Counted from the first letter of the stretch, positions 48,193 to 60,900 are shown. The stretch is 64,000 bases of DNA from Cokeromyces recurvatus (GCF_025118155.1 NW_026251414.1:186001-250000), one strand, 5' to 3'. The notes: a model not told the origin generated them from the letters alone. Made by a program: numbers and translations.

Positions 48193-50594
48193 TACTAACG
48201 AATTTCGGGAAAAAAAAACTTACGCGTTAATTAAACCGTTATTATAAAAAAAAATAAGTGTATTTTATCAACTAATTTCACACATGTACTCTTTTTCGTA
48301 TATGAATATAATATAGTTTACACTTTTTACCTTTAGTTATATATTCTTTTTATTATTATTATTATTAAAATTGGTTAGTTGTTTATTATATCTTAATGTA
48401 AGAAGAAAATTAATTCATGACGCTTATTTGTTTCTCAAAAAAAAAAAAAAAAAAAAAAAACTCTTTATCATGGCTTTTTTATTTTAAACTCCACATGTAG
48501 TGCATATAATTTTGCACTTTTGATATTGATTGATCTTTTATTTTCAGGATAGCTAGTTTATAGATATAGATACATATTATGTTGAATAGCTACACTATAT
48601 TGACCTCTAAAGAAGCAACCTGGATTGAGTGCGCACTAGTATTGCTGCTCAAATTATGTATTTTTGTCATGAAGTAAATGATTGTAAGCAACATAATGAT
48701 CTGATAAATCAACGTCAAAAGAGTGTTACACTAAATCCTTTTATGGCTGTGAATAGAAGATTGATATTTACAAAAAGTGAAAAATCAAGCATTTTACATT
48801 TTTTTTTCTTTTTGCACTGAATTAGAATGCATACGGATATTATATGAATATGTATAAACATTTTAAAGTTCCTTACTATAATATGTTAACAAATATTTAT
48901 TATATCTTTTATCCTTGCTCTTCTTATAATCATTAAAGATATAATATGTAGATTGTGAAATATTTAATCATTAAAGCAAAGCATGTTACAGATTTAAAAC
49001 TTATAAGTCTAAAACAGGTAGTAAATGATAGTTATTTGTTTATTCACAAGTTATTATCAATAGAACATAGTTTTTTTTCCAGTTGATGTAAGTTGGAACG
49101 GAAAACTAAAAAGAAAGACTATTCTACTATTTGTAAAAGATGTATACAAATTAGTTACAATACATTACATAACCTTAAATGTAAGAGTTGTATACCTTCA
49201 AAACAAGGAATATTATTAGAAAATATGGATTCTGATTAATTAACTTGTATTAAAAAGATATTCTATAATCTATATATTTGTGAAAAAATATGGTACTTTA
49301 TCAAAAATAATATTATATTAGCAAGTTATTCCATTCCTGTAACTCTTATCTAGAGTGCTTTCTCTCTCTCTCTCTCTCTCTTTGCAGTTCTAAAACCTAT
49401 GTAAATTTCTTATAATAACTATTATCCCTAGATATGTAGCACTTATCATCATTCAACCATTACCTTTCTTCCAATAAATATTTATAGTCATATAAATGTG
49501 AATTTATTATTATGCATTATTTGAGAAACTCTCTCAAGAGGATATGTTGATTGGCTATTAATAGTTCATAGCATAATGCAGATTTTGTTCTGATAAGATT
49601 AAAGTCCATTTATTATTTTGAACCCCTAAATTTAAATAGAGTCTTAATTTTATATAAAATGAATGATAAAGGGCTGTTAAATATATAGAGAATATTCTTT
49701 TAAATGGTGTTCCAAATTATAACCAAATAGAGGTAAGAAAAAGCAACATAGATACGTTTCAAGCTTCAATATAGCTCAATGATAGTTATAATATTTTGAT
49801 ACTATTTTTTGAACAAAAAAAAAAAAAAGACTTTATAAGCAATTTTCCTATGTCAGCAAGTTCTACTCAACAATCTAAAACATATTCATGGTAACTTTAT
49901 TATGGTCTGTAAAATTAATGATTGTGTAATGTCTTGATAGAGAAACAGCAGCAGAAAGGGTATATACTATCTATATATCTGTCCGTTTAAAAGTAGAGTG
50001 ATCAGTGTTATTGCGATGGTATGGATTATATAATGAAAATAAAAGAAACAGAAGATAAAAAGAGAAAGAAGATGACAAAAGAGAAGCATAGTTTTAAACT
50101 GTTTATTTCATGTAAAGAGAGTCAGAATTTAAGAGAAGGATTCCTCATAACTGCTTATATTTATACGAGTAGATCCTGAATCAAAGAAATAAAAAATAGC
50201 TATGAAAGAACAAGAGTCATGAAACAATGTTAGTATTCAGATATATATCTTGTTGATTCAAGAGACTGATATATAGACTATCTATTGGGCGTTATAATTG
50301 TATAATAATTTGATTGAGGTCTAAAATAAAAATTTTGTCGTTTGATCTGAGTATAGGTTCCTGATGTCTTTTATATTTTTATTTAATTGGATCAAAGACG
50401 ACCTGAATACTTTATCAAGGTTATAAAAATTAAATATTTAGAAATGATACGATGTCAATAAGTTTTATATTATTTACAAGATGTTATATACAGAGTTTTA
50501 TTTCATATTCAGGCTTATATTTTATCCTGTATTATGTAATTCATCTATTACAATATTACTTATGATTATATCCAGAGCTTGTTCTATAACATCA
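48193..50594. other. Large AT-rich intergenic region
   Basis: No confident gene. Around 49110-49240 an open stretch encodes a CxxC..CxxC pattern (TICKRCIQIS..KCKSCIPS) without a supported start; it may be a gene relic. The right end should contain the 3' LTR of the chromovirus (minus strand, starting TGATGTTATAG next to a purine tract), but no second copy of that LTR was seen. Confidence 0.45.
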
Positions 50595-50603
50595 CCCCCT
50601 CTC
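50595..50603 (-). other. Candidate polypurine tract of the chromovirus
   Basis: GAGAGGGGG on the minus strand, directly followed by TG, 19 bp after the last codon of the chromodomain frame. Such tracts prime plus-strand DNA synthesis next to the 3' LTR. Confidence 0.4.
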
Positions 50604-50621
50604 AGGTGTGATCAATACCGT

Positions 50622-51152
50622 TTAGTTTCTGTTATTAATTGTTCTTTTACGCCTTTTAGTATTACTCTTTGTTATAGGACAAGAACTGTTATTATCAGAT
50701 ACTAAAGATATCTCTCGCTTCCTGGATGAGTTAGAGTTACAGGACTTATGCTTATTTTGCTTATTATTATTAGAGTCTTCAGGAATTACTCCTAATCTTT
50801 TCCAGTATTCACTAATTATTCTTTGATCAACAAAATTTTCAGGAGGTTCCCAAGTGTCGTCTTTTTCTGTATAACCCTTCCATCTAACATTGTAAAGGTA
50901 TTTATCATTGACCTTTTTATGAGCTACAATTGCCTCTACATCATAATACTCATTTGTAGAAACAACTTGATCTTGTGATACCATTTTTAAACGAGAAGGT
51001 GGATAGTTTTTCGGTTCAAGTTGTCCTTTATCATTTTCTAATACATAAGAACCACCAGCTGTAATTCTCTTTACTTTATAATAACCAATATATGTGGGGT
51101 CTAGTTTATTTTGTTTATCAGGAACTTGAATCATTACAATTGCTCCCAGCAA
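50622..51152 (-). pseudogene. Chromovirus integrase C-terminus with chromodomain
   Basis: Continues the integrase after a frameshift near 51147. KLDPTYIGYYKVKRITAGGS and YPPSRLKMV form the GPF/Y-like module, then a chromodomain NEYYDVEAIVAHKKV..YLYNVRWKGYTEKDDTWEPP..IISEYWKRLG. The aromatic-cage positions (Y, W, W) are present. In chromoviruses this module directs integration to methylated-histone chromatin. The tail is basic. Confidence 0.85.
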
Positions 51153-52245
51153 TTAATTTAGTTCGTTCATAAATTGCGGGGAAAATTATCTCCGTCATCA
51201 TTTTTATATTTCCTAGTAGCTGACGATTAATTTCTGCTTCGGTTGCTTTATCTTTTATTTTACTAAAATTTTCAAAGTCATTAGCATTACGACCAAACAT
51301 TAATGTAAAAGGAGGTGTTTTTGTCCTTTCATTTACTTTACAATTTAAAAATAATTGTGTAGAAGGAACATAAATATCCCAGTCAGCTTTAGCACCACTA
51401 ACACGTTTTTTCATTGCTTTAACAGCGCTTTGAACCCATCTTTCACTCACTCCATTAGCTCTTGGGTGATAACTAGAAATTACTCGATGTTCAAAACCAG
51501 CCTGTTCAGAAAGTAAAGAAATCATTTCATTCACAAATTCTGCGCCATTGTCAATTTGAATTACTCTCATGGGACCAAATGTGCAAATTACATCAACAAG
51601 TTCAGTCATAACTGATAAAGCTGTTTTATCTCTTATAGGCCTTAAAATACAGAAGCGAGTCGTAATATCTACTATAATTAATAGATAATTGTTACCACGA
51701 ACTGATGTTGTGAAAGGACCAGCCAAATCCAAACCCCAACTATCACCAGGTAGTTTAGATGTAATAGGTCTTAACGGATTATAGCCTTTTTTAATTATAT
51801 TAAATTGTTGACACGGTACACAGCTTTTTACTAATTCAATTGCATCATTTTTTATATTAGACCAATAGATTCCTTTTCTACGTAAGCCAATACATATAGC
51901 ACCAGAACCAAAATGACCTTTTAAATGTTGATCCATTAGTAATTCTTTTCTTTCTTTAGGATCTGCAGGTGTCATATATTCACCACTGTCCAAGCTGGGT
52001 AAAACCACTTCTTCTTTTTTAGAAGCAATACGGTTGATGATGCGAGGTTTACCCCCTCCCAGTTCATTTGAACAGTCATCAGATTCAAAAAGACGTGAAA
52101 GAGTATCAGGCAGAATATTATCAATTTCTGGCAAATGAACGATGGTAAAATCATACTGGAGAATGGTATCTAACCAGTTTATCATCATCGCATTAACAAC
52201 CTTTTGAGTATGTAAGTAAGTTAATGCCTTATGATCTGTATACAA
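51118..52245 (-). pseudogene. Chromovirus RNase H end and integrase
   Basis: Begins with the end of RNase H (LYTDHKALTYL..DNILPDTLSRLF). The integrase has an HHCC finger (HLKGHFGSG..KSCVPCQQF) and a DDE core: WGLDLAGPFTTS, VIQIDNGAEFVNEM, and SYHPRANGVSERWVQS with the Glu. The core looks intact. It is joined upstream in the same frame through a TAG at 52261-52263. Confidence 0.88.
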
Positions 52246-52260
52246 TGTAAAATGGTTACC

Positions 52261-53202
52261 CTAAAGATATTTATGGAATTTCTTTAAACTAAATACTAAA
52301 GCTAGGAGTTTACGTTTCGTAGCTGAATAGTTACGTTCACTTTTAGACAAACTTTTGGATATCATGGAGATGTATTTTATTTCACCATTAATATTTTGAT
52401 GAAGAACTGCACCAATACCAGTTTGAGACGCATCTGTTGACACCATAAAAGGATGATTTATGTCAGGATACGAAAGTACAGTATCATTTAAGAGAGCTTT
52501 TTTCAAGTTTTCAAAAGCCATTTGGTGTTTATTTGTCCAAACCTTCTTGAGTGATTTCTCATTTCGTAAAGCATCAAGAGGAGACATTATAGATGATACA
52601 TTTGGAATTAAGAATCGAAAATAATTGATTAATCCTGTATATCTTTGAATATCCTTACCAGTTTGAGGTTGGGGAAATTCCATTACATTAACTAACTTAC
52701 GACGATCCATGGAAATACCACAGGGTGAGATACGAAAGCCAAGAAGATATATCTCTTTTTGAAAAAATTTACACTTATCTGGATTGAGCTTGAGATTAAC
52801 TTCAGTTAATCTATTAATTATTTGACTTAAGTGCAATTTATGTTCTTCTAAGGTTGAAGAACCCAAGACAATGTCATCAACAAAACATCTTGCAAATGGC
52901 ATGTCTTCTAATACAATGCTCATAGTGCATTGCATATGAGAACTTATATGCTTAAGACCAAAGACACATCCGATGGGTGTATATTGCTTATTATCAAAGG
53001 TAAAACTCAATTTATGTGCATGTTTAGGATTTAATTTTAAACTATTAAACGTAGATCTCAGATCCAAGGTACTATAAACATATTTTCCTTTTAGATCTTC
53101 AAATATCTCACTAATCAAAGGAAGAGGCATACGATCAATAGATTGAAGGAGAGCATTAACATGACGAGGATCATGACAGACTCTATAACCTGTAATTTCC
53201 AA
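52261..53202 (-). pseudogene. Chromovirus reverse transcriptase, N-terminally deleted
   Basis: Starts in the RT fingers at YRVCHDPRHVNALLQSIDRM and continues with YSTLDLRSTFNSLKL, GCVFGLKHISSHMQ and the catalytic box CFVDDIVLGSS, then RNase H start FMVSTDASQTGIGAVLHQ. The frame ends KKFHKYL-stop-GNHFTLYTDHKAL; the position is normally Trp, so TGG became TAG. Confidence 0.88.
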
Positions 53203-54977
53203 TTTTTTGATTCAAGAGAATCACTGATTTCTTGATAATTTGTAGGTAAAGCCATTATACCAATTCCAATATTACTCATATAATCAATACCAATACTCAT
53301 ATCATAATTATTAGTTAAATTCATTACTTCAAATTTACGACTTATGGTTTTATTGTTACAAGAAATAGAAATTAAAGCTGTTCCAACTATCTTGACATTA
53401 CTTTTAGAATCAGCTAATTCAATAAATTTATTATCATCACTAGAAATGGGACTTATAGGTATATTATGGTTTAAACAAAAATCTTTATTAATAGAACTAA
53501 AATTTGCGCCTGTATCTAATATACTAATTGCTTTTATTGATTTAATTTCTTTATTTTCTTTTCTAACATGAATTATAATAGGAAAAGAAATAGAATTAGG
53601 ATCAATATGTTTAAAATCTTTAGTTACAACAGAATTTTGATACTTACAATTCAAAGACATTCTATTTAATTGTACGATATTATCATCTTCATCATTATCG
53701 TTTTGGATTGATCTTCTAGCCATTCTATTTATTTTATTATTTTTATTGTTACTAATCTTGTCATTATTGTTTTGTTTATTAGCTTTTTTAGCATCTACAA
53801 ATTCTTGACAACGGTGACCCTTTATCCAAGGTTTATTACAAAAAGTGCAAGGCTTATTAGATAATGCCAAGTTACGAGAGGTAGAAGAATCCAATACTTT
53901 ATTAGGTTTAATGTGACCTTTATTAGTATTACGACTGGAATTTTTGTAGGACTCATGAGGACCTTTATGACGTGGACGTTTAACAGGAGGAGCAGCAAAG
54001 GAACTATCTTCACCGGAAGCAACAACAAGATCAATAATTTGATTTATAGAAGTAGGTAAGTTAGTGCTAAAGTGAGAGGCTATAGCAACTTGTGAATGGG
54101 CACGAACAGATTCTCGAAGTGAGACAAAAAATGAGACAGCCAACTGAGTTCCATCTTCTATTCCTGCTTCACGACGAAGTTTTTGATACCTACTTTCGTA
54201 TTCTCTGTTTGTTTCATACCTGTCTTGCTTCAAGGATCCAACTTCCACCATCAATAAAAACTTTCTATATGGTGTATCAAAACAATCTAAGATACGTGCT
54301 TTAGCTTCAGACCACGCCAAATTCCGACCAACCAAGACTTCTTCGAACCAAGACATTTGCTCAGTATTCATACACATTGGTAAGAGTCTTTCCCAATTTA
54401 AATTGAAATCTTGTAAGTGGGCACGAAAAACCTTCTCAAAAGAAACACAAAAGTCATGGGCACTGTCGAAAGCTTCTTCGTCCTTTTTCCAAATATTTTC
54501 TCCTTTCAATTGTAACTTTGGAAGACCAGGGGGAACAACAGCACGAATGGTAGGCATAGTACTAATAGCAACAGGAGAACCAGTAGACATTTTATGTGAA
54601 TTATGAGCTTGTTGGAAACGAGTTAATTTTTCCAAAAATTGATAATAGGCTTCTGAAGCTCTTGATGATTCTGGGGAATCAGGAGCTTTTCTACATAAGG
54701 CAGTATAATTGGCGAAAAGAATAGTACTTTTCTTTTTCATTGCTTCTAATACGGCTTCAGCATTGGAAGCAGCTTCTTCGGGAGTTGTATTAACAATTGG
54801 AAGATTATCTAGATCTTGATCCTTTTGAAGGTCCGTAGTCTCTTCAGAAAAGGAGTTACCAGTAGACTTAGAATTAGAATTGACTTCTTCACCAGCCACA
54901 GTAGAGTCTATTTCCATTTCTGAGGGCTTGTTCTCAGGAGCATCTGAAGAGGTAAGTTCAGGATTCATAGTAGCCAT
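53115..54977 (-). pseudogene. Chromovirus Gag-protease
   Basis: Gag with a long acidic N-terminus, a capsid-like core (FCVSFEKVFRAHLQDFNLNW, LKQDRYETNREYESRYQKLR), a zinc knuckle CTFCNKPWIKGHRC and an aspartic protease active site AISILDTGANFSSI. The frame runs on only a few codons into the RT region before shifting; the linker and RT N-terminus seem deleted near 53210. Confidence 0.88.
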
Positions 54978-55072
54978 TGAATAAAATAAGAATTCAAACT
55001 ATAAAAATGTGATGGGACGTAATATTTAAAAGAGAAATAAAAGAGAAAGAAAAAGAAAACAAAAGGAACTAT

Positions 55073-55495
55073 TGTTGTATTTGTACAGAACATAAAGATA
55101 TAATAAAATAAAAATGTTGCATTTTCATTACAGAATAATGTTGTATAAACAATACCATCATGTGAAACATACAGAAATTATGTAATTATTAAATGTAGAA
55201 CCTCCAAATGAAACCCTTATTGAATTAGTGATATGTGAAATATAATACCAGATCATGATCTGTATAATTGCTGTTGATAATATCATAAAGAGGTCAATAT
55301 TTAACACAACACCAATGAAATATCATCTATAAATATCATCTAGAATTACCAAGGAAAGTATAAATAGCTAGATAGTTTGTATAAGAAAAATAGTTAGTTT
55401 TTATTTACATACAATTTTTTCTAATAAAATTATTCTCATCTGTGCTTGTGTCTCACGATTTATTTTGTCTTCTTAAATTCTTAAACCCTACAACA
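55073..55495 (+). mobile_element. LTR, family 2
   Basis: 423 bp with inverted termini TGTTGTA..TACAACA. Inside are TATAAATA (promoter-like) and AATAAA about 65 bp later, fitting U3-R-U5 in plus orientation, opposite to the neighbouring chromovirus. A partial copy lies at 38846. No target duplication seen; it seems nested in family 1. Confidence 0.65.
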
Positions 55496-55605
55496 TGTGA
55501 AGTACGATATACTAGTTTTATTTGAATAACCTCTCTAATATCTAATCAATGATGATGGTTTATTTCTATTAACTTAGTTGTAAAGATGACTATAATCATA
55601 ACACT
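55496..55605 (+). repeat. 3' end fragment of LTR family 1
   Basis: Matches the last ~110 bp of the 59682-60396 LTR (TGTGAAG..ATATACTAGTTTTATTTGAAT, ending ATAATCATAACA). Confidence 0.7.
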
Positions 55606-55729
55606 TATAGTCACAAATCGTACTCTTTTTGATACCTGGAATAGATTTCATGATTTCAGAGTATGAATAACGTAATTCCAATAAAGGTTTGATGTTATTT
55701 TGCTTATCTTGTGGATATGGACGAGCCAT
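55606..55729 (-). pseudogene. N-terminal HTH fragment of a Tc1-type transposase
   Basis: Minus-strand frame MARPYPQDKQNNIKPLLELR, then SYSEIMKSIPGIKKSTICDY. This is the homeodomain-like helix-turn-helix start common in Tc1/IS630 transposases. The frame is cut by the LTR fragment ending at 55605. Confidence 0.55.
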
Positions 55730-56210
55730 AATAATGTAATGACGTAATATAAACTGTAATTATAATAATCTAAAAAGAAGCAGGCAATATTGACGATAAA
55801 AAATGACTTTTTTTTTTAGAAAATTAAGTTGCCAGGTATTCATTAATTCTGATTGGATATTATAAATGATAATTTATGATTATTATAGGTCGTTAGACTA
55901 CAGATCCCCATTTTTTGAATGTACTCTGAAAAATGGTTCGGATGTACATTATTACTTTAACCCCTGGTTTAAATATTTTTCAGCCAATCATATTTCTTGA
56001 AATTTATATCAATGAAGCTAGACAATCTCCCTTATTAAACACATTTTGTCTTATGCTATTTGCGTTATCTGTTCTGTAATAATAAGTGATTCTGCTATTT
56101 TAGCCAAAACATTCGGACCATTTACTAGTCTCCTGTTTATCTAGTGCTATAAATTCTTTCAATTACGCTTTAGATCAACATCATATCTTTAGGGAATCAC
56201 GAAGTATAAC
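55730..56210. other. Spacer, possibly the end of a Tc1-type element
   Basis: Upstream side of the transposase fragment. No coding signal or inverted end could be identified. Confidence 0.4.
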
Positions 56211-56943
56211 TATTATGATTGTAGTCGTATTTACTACTAAGTTGATAGAAATAAACTATCATTTATTTAAATAATAAAGATTTTATTTGAATAGAACTAG
56301 TGTATTGTACTTCACAGCATAATATTCATTCTACATTCAGTTTTAATAATAGCCATTGTTAGAATGTTCGAGCAGTAATAATAATTATATACATAATTCA
56401 AACAGGATTATGACTGATGTATTCAATTACATAATTATTTATGAGTTATACATATCATATATACATTGATAATATTGAATATTGTTATGGAATAAAATCG
56501 TATACAATGATAATGATAGTAACTCATAAATAATTGGTATTATTGCAGCCAGACATATTCACTGAGAATTAATATTAACAAGATGCTTACCCCAGATCCC
56601 AGACCCCAAAAATAACGATTTATTATATTTCATATTTTTAGCAACAGTGACAGCTCAGGGAGAATAAAGATAAAAATACATCCTATTACAAGCAGAATTA
56701 ATCGAAGACAATATTCACACATAATGCTTTATTGTAGTAGTATTCACTTGTCCAAATCATACTTCTATTGATATCACTTGCCTTGCAAAAACATATAAAT
56801 AATCCTTGTTATTTTGTCATATTATTTTTTCTTGATACAAGTTTTGTATTATTTTTCTCTTAATCTCTTAATAAAGAATACAGAGTTTTCACAGACTTGT
56901 CTTTTGTTGATTTTTCCTTCTTTATCTTTTGCTAATCAAAACA
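56211..56943 (-). mobile_element. LTR family 1, inverted copy
   Basis: About 733 bp, collinear in reverse complement with 59682-60396, from TATTATGATTGTAGTCG to GCTAATCAAAACA; shares GTTTTCACAGACTTGTCTTTT and CATATTCACTGAGAATTAAT. Confidence 0.7.
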
Positions 56944-57420
56944 CACTCAGATTCTTGAGTTAATTGTCTTTTTAATGAGGTAGCATCAGTAGATTTTTGC
57001 AAAGAATCTATATACTCATTAACTTTAGGAGGTAATTCAACTAGTTGTTTCATCAAAAAAATTTTAATCTCATCAACTTCTTCAACGATTAAGTTCTTCC
57101 TCCAATTGAAATCGCTTAAGTCTACTATCATTGAATGGACTAAACTAGAAAAAATACTCGTTAGTATACATCTTTAGACATAATGCACAGTGCTTACTGT
57201 GTATGGGTACAGCTAAGAGCAAATTCTTCCCTCTTTTTCCCTACAATAGTGCTGGTCAATAACTTCGACATCTTGCTCTCATTTAAGTTTTTGAACATAT
57301 GTTTGACTTTTTCTTTATCATCTGGAAGTAACTTTAACCGTTCCGTTGTAGTACTAGAAAAAGAATTAAAACCAGTTGTTCTTAATGAGAAGAGTTCGCT
57401 ACCGACGTTTCCGCGAGCTT
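56922..57420 (-). pseudogene. Fragment of an intron-containing gene of unknown function
   Basis: Two minus-strand exon pieces joined by an intron with GTAAGC donor, TACTAAC branch site and TTCTAG acceptor (57199-57149 region). They read LKLLPDDKEKVKHMFKNLNE, KREEFALSCTHTH, then LVHSMIVDLSDFNWRKNLIV and ending ECVLISKR. I do not recognise the family. The left end overlaps the LTR end by about 20 bp, and no start codon is visible, so it is probably a truncated copy. Confidence 0.4.
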
Positions 57421-57741
57421 AGGGTACGTAATGACTTAGACAAAGTCTTTTGTGATTAATTGTTATGGCAACATGCTCCCAATTAGGTCTCGTTTTGCCG
57501 TAAAGAAGGGAAATTGATTGATTAGAAAGTTTTTACTGAAAACAAACTTACGTACAGTGACTCACAAAACTGTTCACGTTTTCCGAAATTTTACAGATAT
57601 GCAAAAATTAACATTGAAATTTAAAACAGTAAATTCACATATAATACACCAATCGAAAGCTTCACATCTGCTTAATTTGTATATAATCATACTATTTTAA
57701 CTGGAGGACTACGGAGTTTAGAATCTGGCTTTCAAATTAAC
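57421..57741. other. Remnant of a Tc1-type non-autonomous element (candidate)
   Basis: TACAGTGACTCACAAAACTG near 57554 resembles a Tc1 inverted end. An inverted partner (AACAGTTTTGTGGACGTA) lies at about 63295-63312, beyond the LINE. The two would be ends of one small element into which the LINE inserted. Confidence 0.4.
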
Positions 57742-57920
57742 ATGTCCGTGTAAACGATTAAGAAAAGAATTTTATTTAAAAAATTAAAAAATGACCAATG
57801 AGCACATAGCATTTATATATGCTGTTTTGCCCTGGTCAGATCGCTATGGAAAAAAAAGGAAAGAAAAACCCTTTTGGGATAAAAGGGAAAATGTTAAAGT
57901 ATATGTATAAGTGATGATAA

Positions 57921-60900
57921 TTAATTATCAGAGATTCGTTTTTGTATTGAAAGAAGATGATTGACAAAGGGTTCACCAAGATGGTCAGAGGGTTCAGGGA
58001 TTTGGGAGTGAGCTAGATAGTCCATCTCAAATAGAATTGCACATATAGAAGGCCAGCGTATGAGCCAGGCATCAATTGATTTTTTCACTTTCTTCGTATG
58101 GAATGTTGATGGTAATAGATTCAAGAGATAAGAGAGTGGATCTTCAATAGATTTGGGCATCTGAAGGCGGTTGTGCATATGTAAACAAGAAAAACTATGT
58201 GAGCGTGTGAAGAGTTCGTTTGGATGGAAGGGGCAGGCTTGGGGTTTACCAAGAGGTAACCAACCAAGTCGCCATCGCACGCAACGAAACCGTTCTCTTC
58301 TTGTCATTGGTATCGTAAGAATAGGGTCGACAATCAGATTATTACGGCAATGGGATAAAAGTTTCGAATGTTTTTCTTGTAGTTTTGATTGGTAGCTGTC
58401 AAGTAGGAATTGTCTTCGTTTCCTACTAAAATCAAAATCCTTATGAGACGTAGTGTTAAGATTTTCATTGCAAACTGATATCCATAGAGGAGATTTGGAT
58501 AGTTGGGACCATTTTGATTTAGTTTGAGACTGTATGTATGGTAGCAATTTCGTCAATAATGCATCATTTGGTAGAAAGGAGGATCTAAAAAGAAATTATG
58601 CTTGGAGTATTGAAATACGATCTTTCATGTTAGGTAAATTTGTTAGGTGTAACATTACTTTGGTTGAGGTGAAAGGTCGTCCACCGAAGATTTGACGCAT
58701 ACATTGATTTTGGCAGTTTTCTAGAGAGCGGATTTCTCGTAGGTTGAAGGTTGTGATTGCTAATCCATATTCTAATTGTGATCGAACTATTTGAGCGTAA
58801 AAACGAGCTGAAAGAAGGTGGTCAAAGCCATTTTTATTTACACCAAGGGTAGTAAGCTGTCTCATCGTTCCAAGTGCTTTATTGATGTTTTGTTGTAAAA
58901 GTGCTGATTTATGTACGACACCACCAGATTTAATAGGAACACCGAGGTACGGGAAGAAATCTTCATTGGGTAATTCATTATTGTAGAGGTAGTATTTTTG
59001 AGGTGTAAGATTGGAATTCACAATAACGCACTTTTTAGGGTTCCATCTGTAACCTAAAGAAAGGCTGTGTTCTTCGCATTTGGTAAGGAGGGACTGCATG
59101 GAATCAGCATCAGAAATGAGAACCACATCATCTGCATATAATAGGCAATTTAACTTTGGCGCCACAAGGGAAGGATCATTAAAGTCTGTTTCAAGGAGAG
59201 GTGCTGGTCGTAAGAAATTTGGAAGACTATTAATATATACTGAATATAAGTAAGGTGATAAGACAGAGCCTTGTAGAACGCCTGTTTTTGGATGGAAACG
59301 GGAGGATGTATGGTTGCTAAGAATCACCTCGACAGAAACTTCTTCAAACATGTTGTATAGGAGGGCTAAAAGAGGTGTTGAGACACTTGAAGAAAGCTCG
59401 TCCCAAATGATACTTCGATCAACCGTATCATAAGCTGATTTTATATCGAGAAAGGCTAGTACTGGATTGTAATGTAAGTGTTTACGATGATATAATTGGC
59501 ATAATTCGGTTAGACAAAGTACTTGGTTAAGCGACCCTCTAGCTTCACGGAAGCCTCCCTGAGCTACATCCAGCGTGGGACTGGTGTTAATTAGTTCATA
59601 TTGCATGCATTTTTCTAAAATTTTACGGAATACTGAGGTCAAACTAATTGGTCGATAATTGCCCGGGTCAGAAGTATCACTGTTTTGACAGCAAAAAGTT
59701 AAAGAAAGAGAAAAAACAAAAGACAAGTCTGTGAAAACTTCGCGTAGTTTTTTTATTAAGAAAAAAAAACAAAAATTGTACAAGGAAAAATTATGTGAAA
59801 ATGTAAAGGGTTATTTATATGTTTTTGCAAGGTAAGTGATATTAATAGAACTATGATTTGGATAAGCAAATATTGCTATAATAAAGCATTAGTCATAAAT
59901 ATTTTCTCTGAATAATTCTGCCTACAATAAAATCTATTTTTATTCTTTTCTGCCTGAGCTGTCGCTGTTACTAAAAATATTAAATTATTATTTCTGGGGT
60001 AAGCGACGCGTCAATATTAATTCACAGTGAATATGTCAGCTATAGCAACACCAATTATTTATATGCTACTATTATTATTATCCTATAAGATATTATTACA
60101 TAACAATATTTATCTTTATAGCTATCTATATATAATATGTATGACTTATAAATAATTATGTAATTGAATATAACGGTCATAATCCTATTGAATTATTATT
60201 ATTACATAATGTAATGTATATAATTATTTTTAATGCTCGAATACTCAAACAATGACTATTATCAAAACTGAGAGTAGAATGAATATTATGCTGTGAAGCG
60301 CGATATATTAGTTTAATTTGAATAACCTCTTTATTATGTAATAAATGATGGTTTATTTCTATTAACTTAATTATAAAGGCTACTACAATCACAACAATCA
60401 CCTTTTTTATGGGTTAGGACTATCTGGCTAATGCGCCATAGTTGGGGTGTGTATGACCATTGCCAGCATAACTGGAAAAGATAAAGGAGAATTGGAGAAA
60501 TAATATTTACAAGTGGTTGAATCATTTCGCTAGTAATATGATCAACACCAGGTGCTTTATTTTGTGGAAGATCTAAGATTACTGATTTAATTTCATCTAA
60601 GTTAAACGGACAGTCAGTTGAAATAAAAGACGTTTGAGATGTTTGATGAGTAGATATATAGTGAGAAATCGATATACATTCATGTCGTGGATCATTGAGT
60701 AAAAAGGTGCCTGATAATATCCGCTTTAGATAATCTGCCATTAATTCAGCGGCTTTTTTCGGTCCATCTATGGCAGAGAAAACAGGTTTAATTAAACGAT
60801 TTTTTCGTATTCGTGAAAATTTAGCTATGGCCTTTGTGTATTCGCCTTTCTTCATTTTGTCACAGAAAAGTCGCCAAGTTTCCCTTCTCCGCTGGATAAT

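Larger units (their letters stand above)
50595..54977 (-). mobile_element. Degenerate Ty3/gypsy retrotransposon of the chromovirus group
   Basis: Order on the minus strand is gag, protease, reverse transcriptase, RNase H, integrase, chromodomain, as in chromoviruses. It carries an internal deletion before the RT core, an in-frame TAG in RNase H and frameshifts, so it is not autonomous. Its own 5' LTR was not identified; other LTR fragments lie just upstream (55073-55605). Confidence 0.9.
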
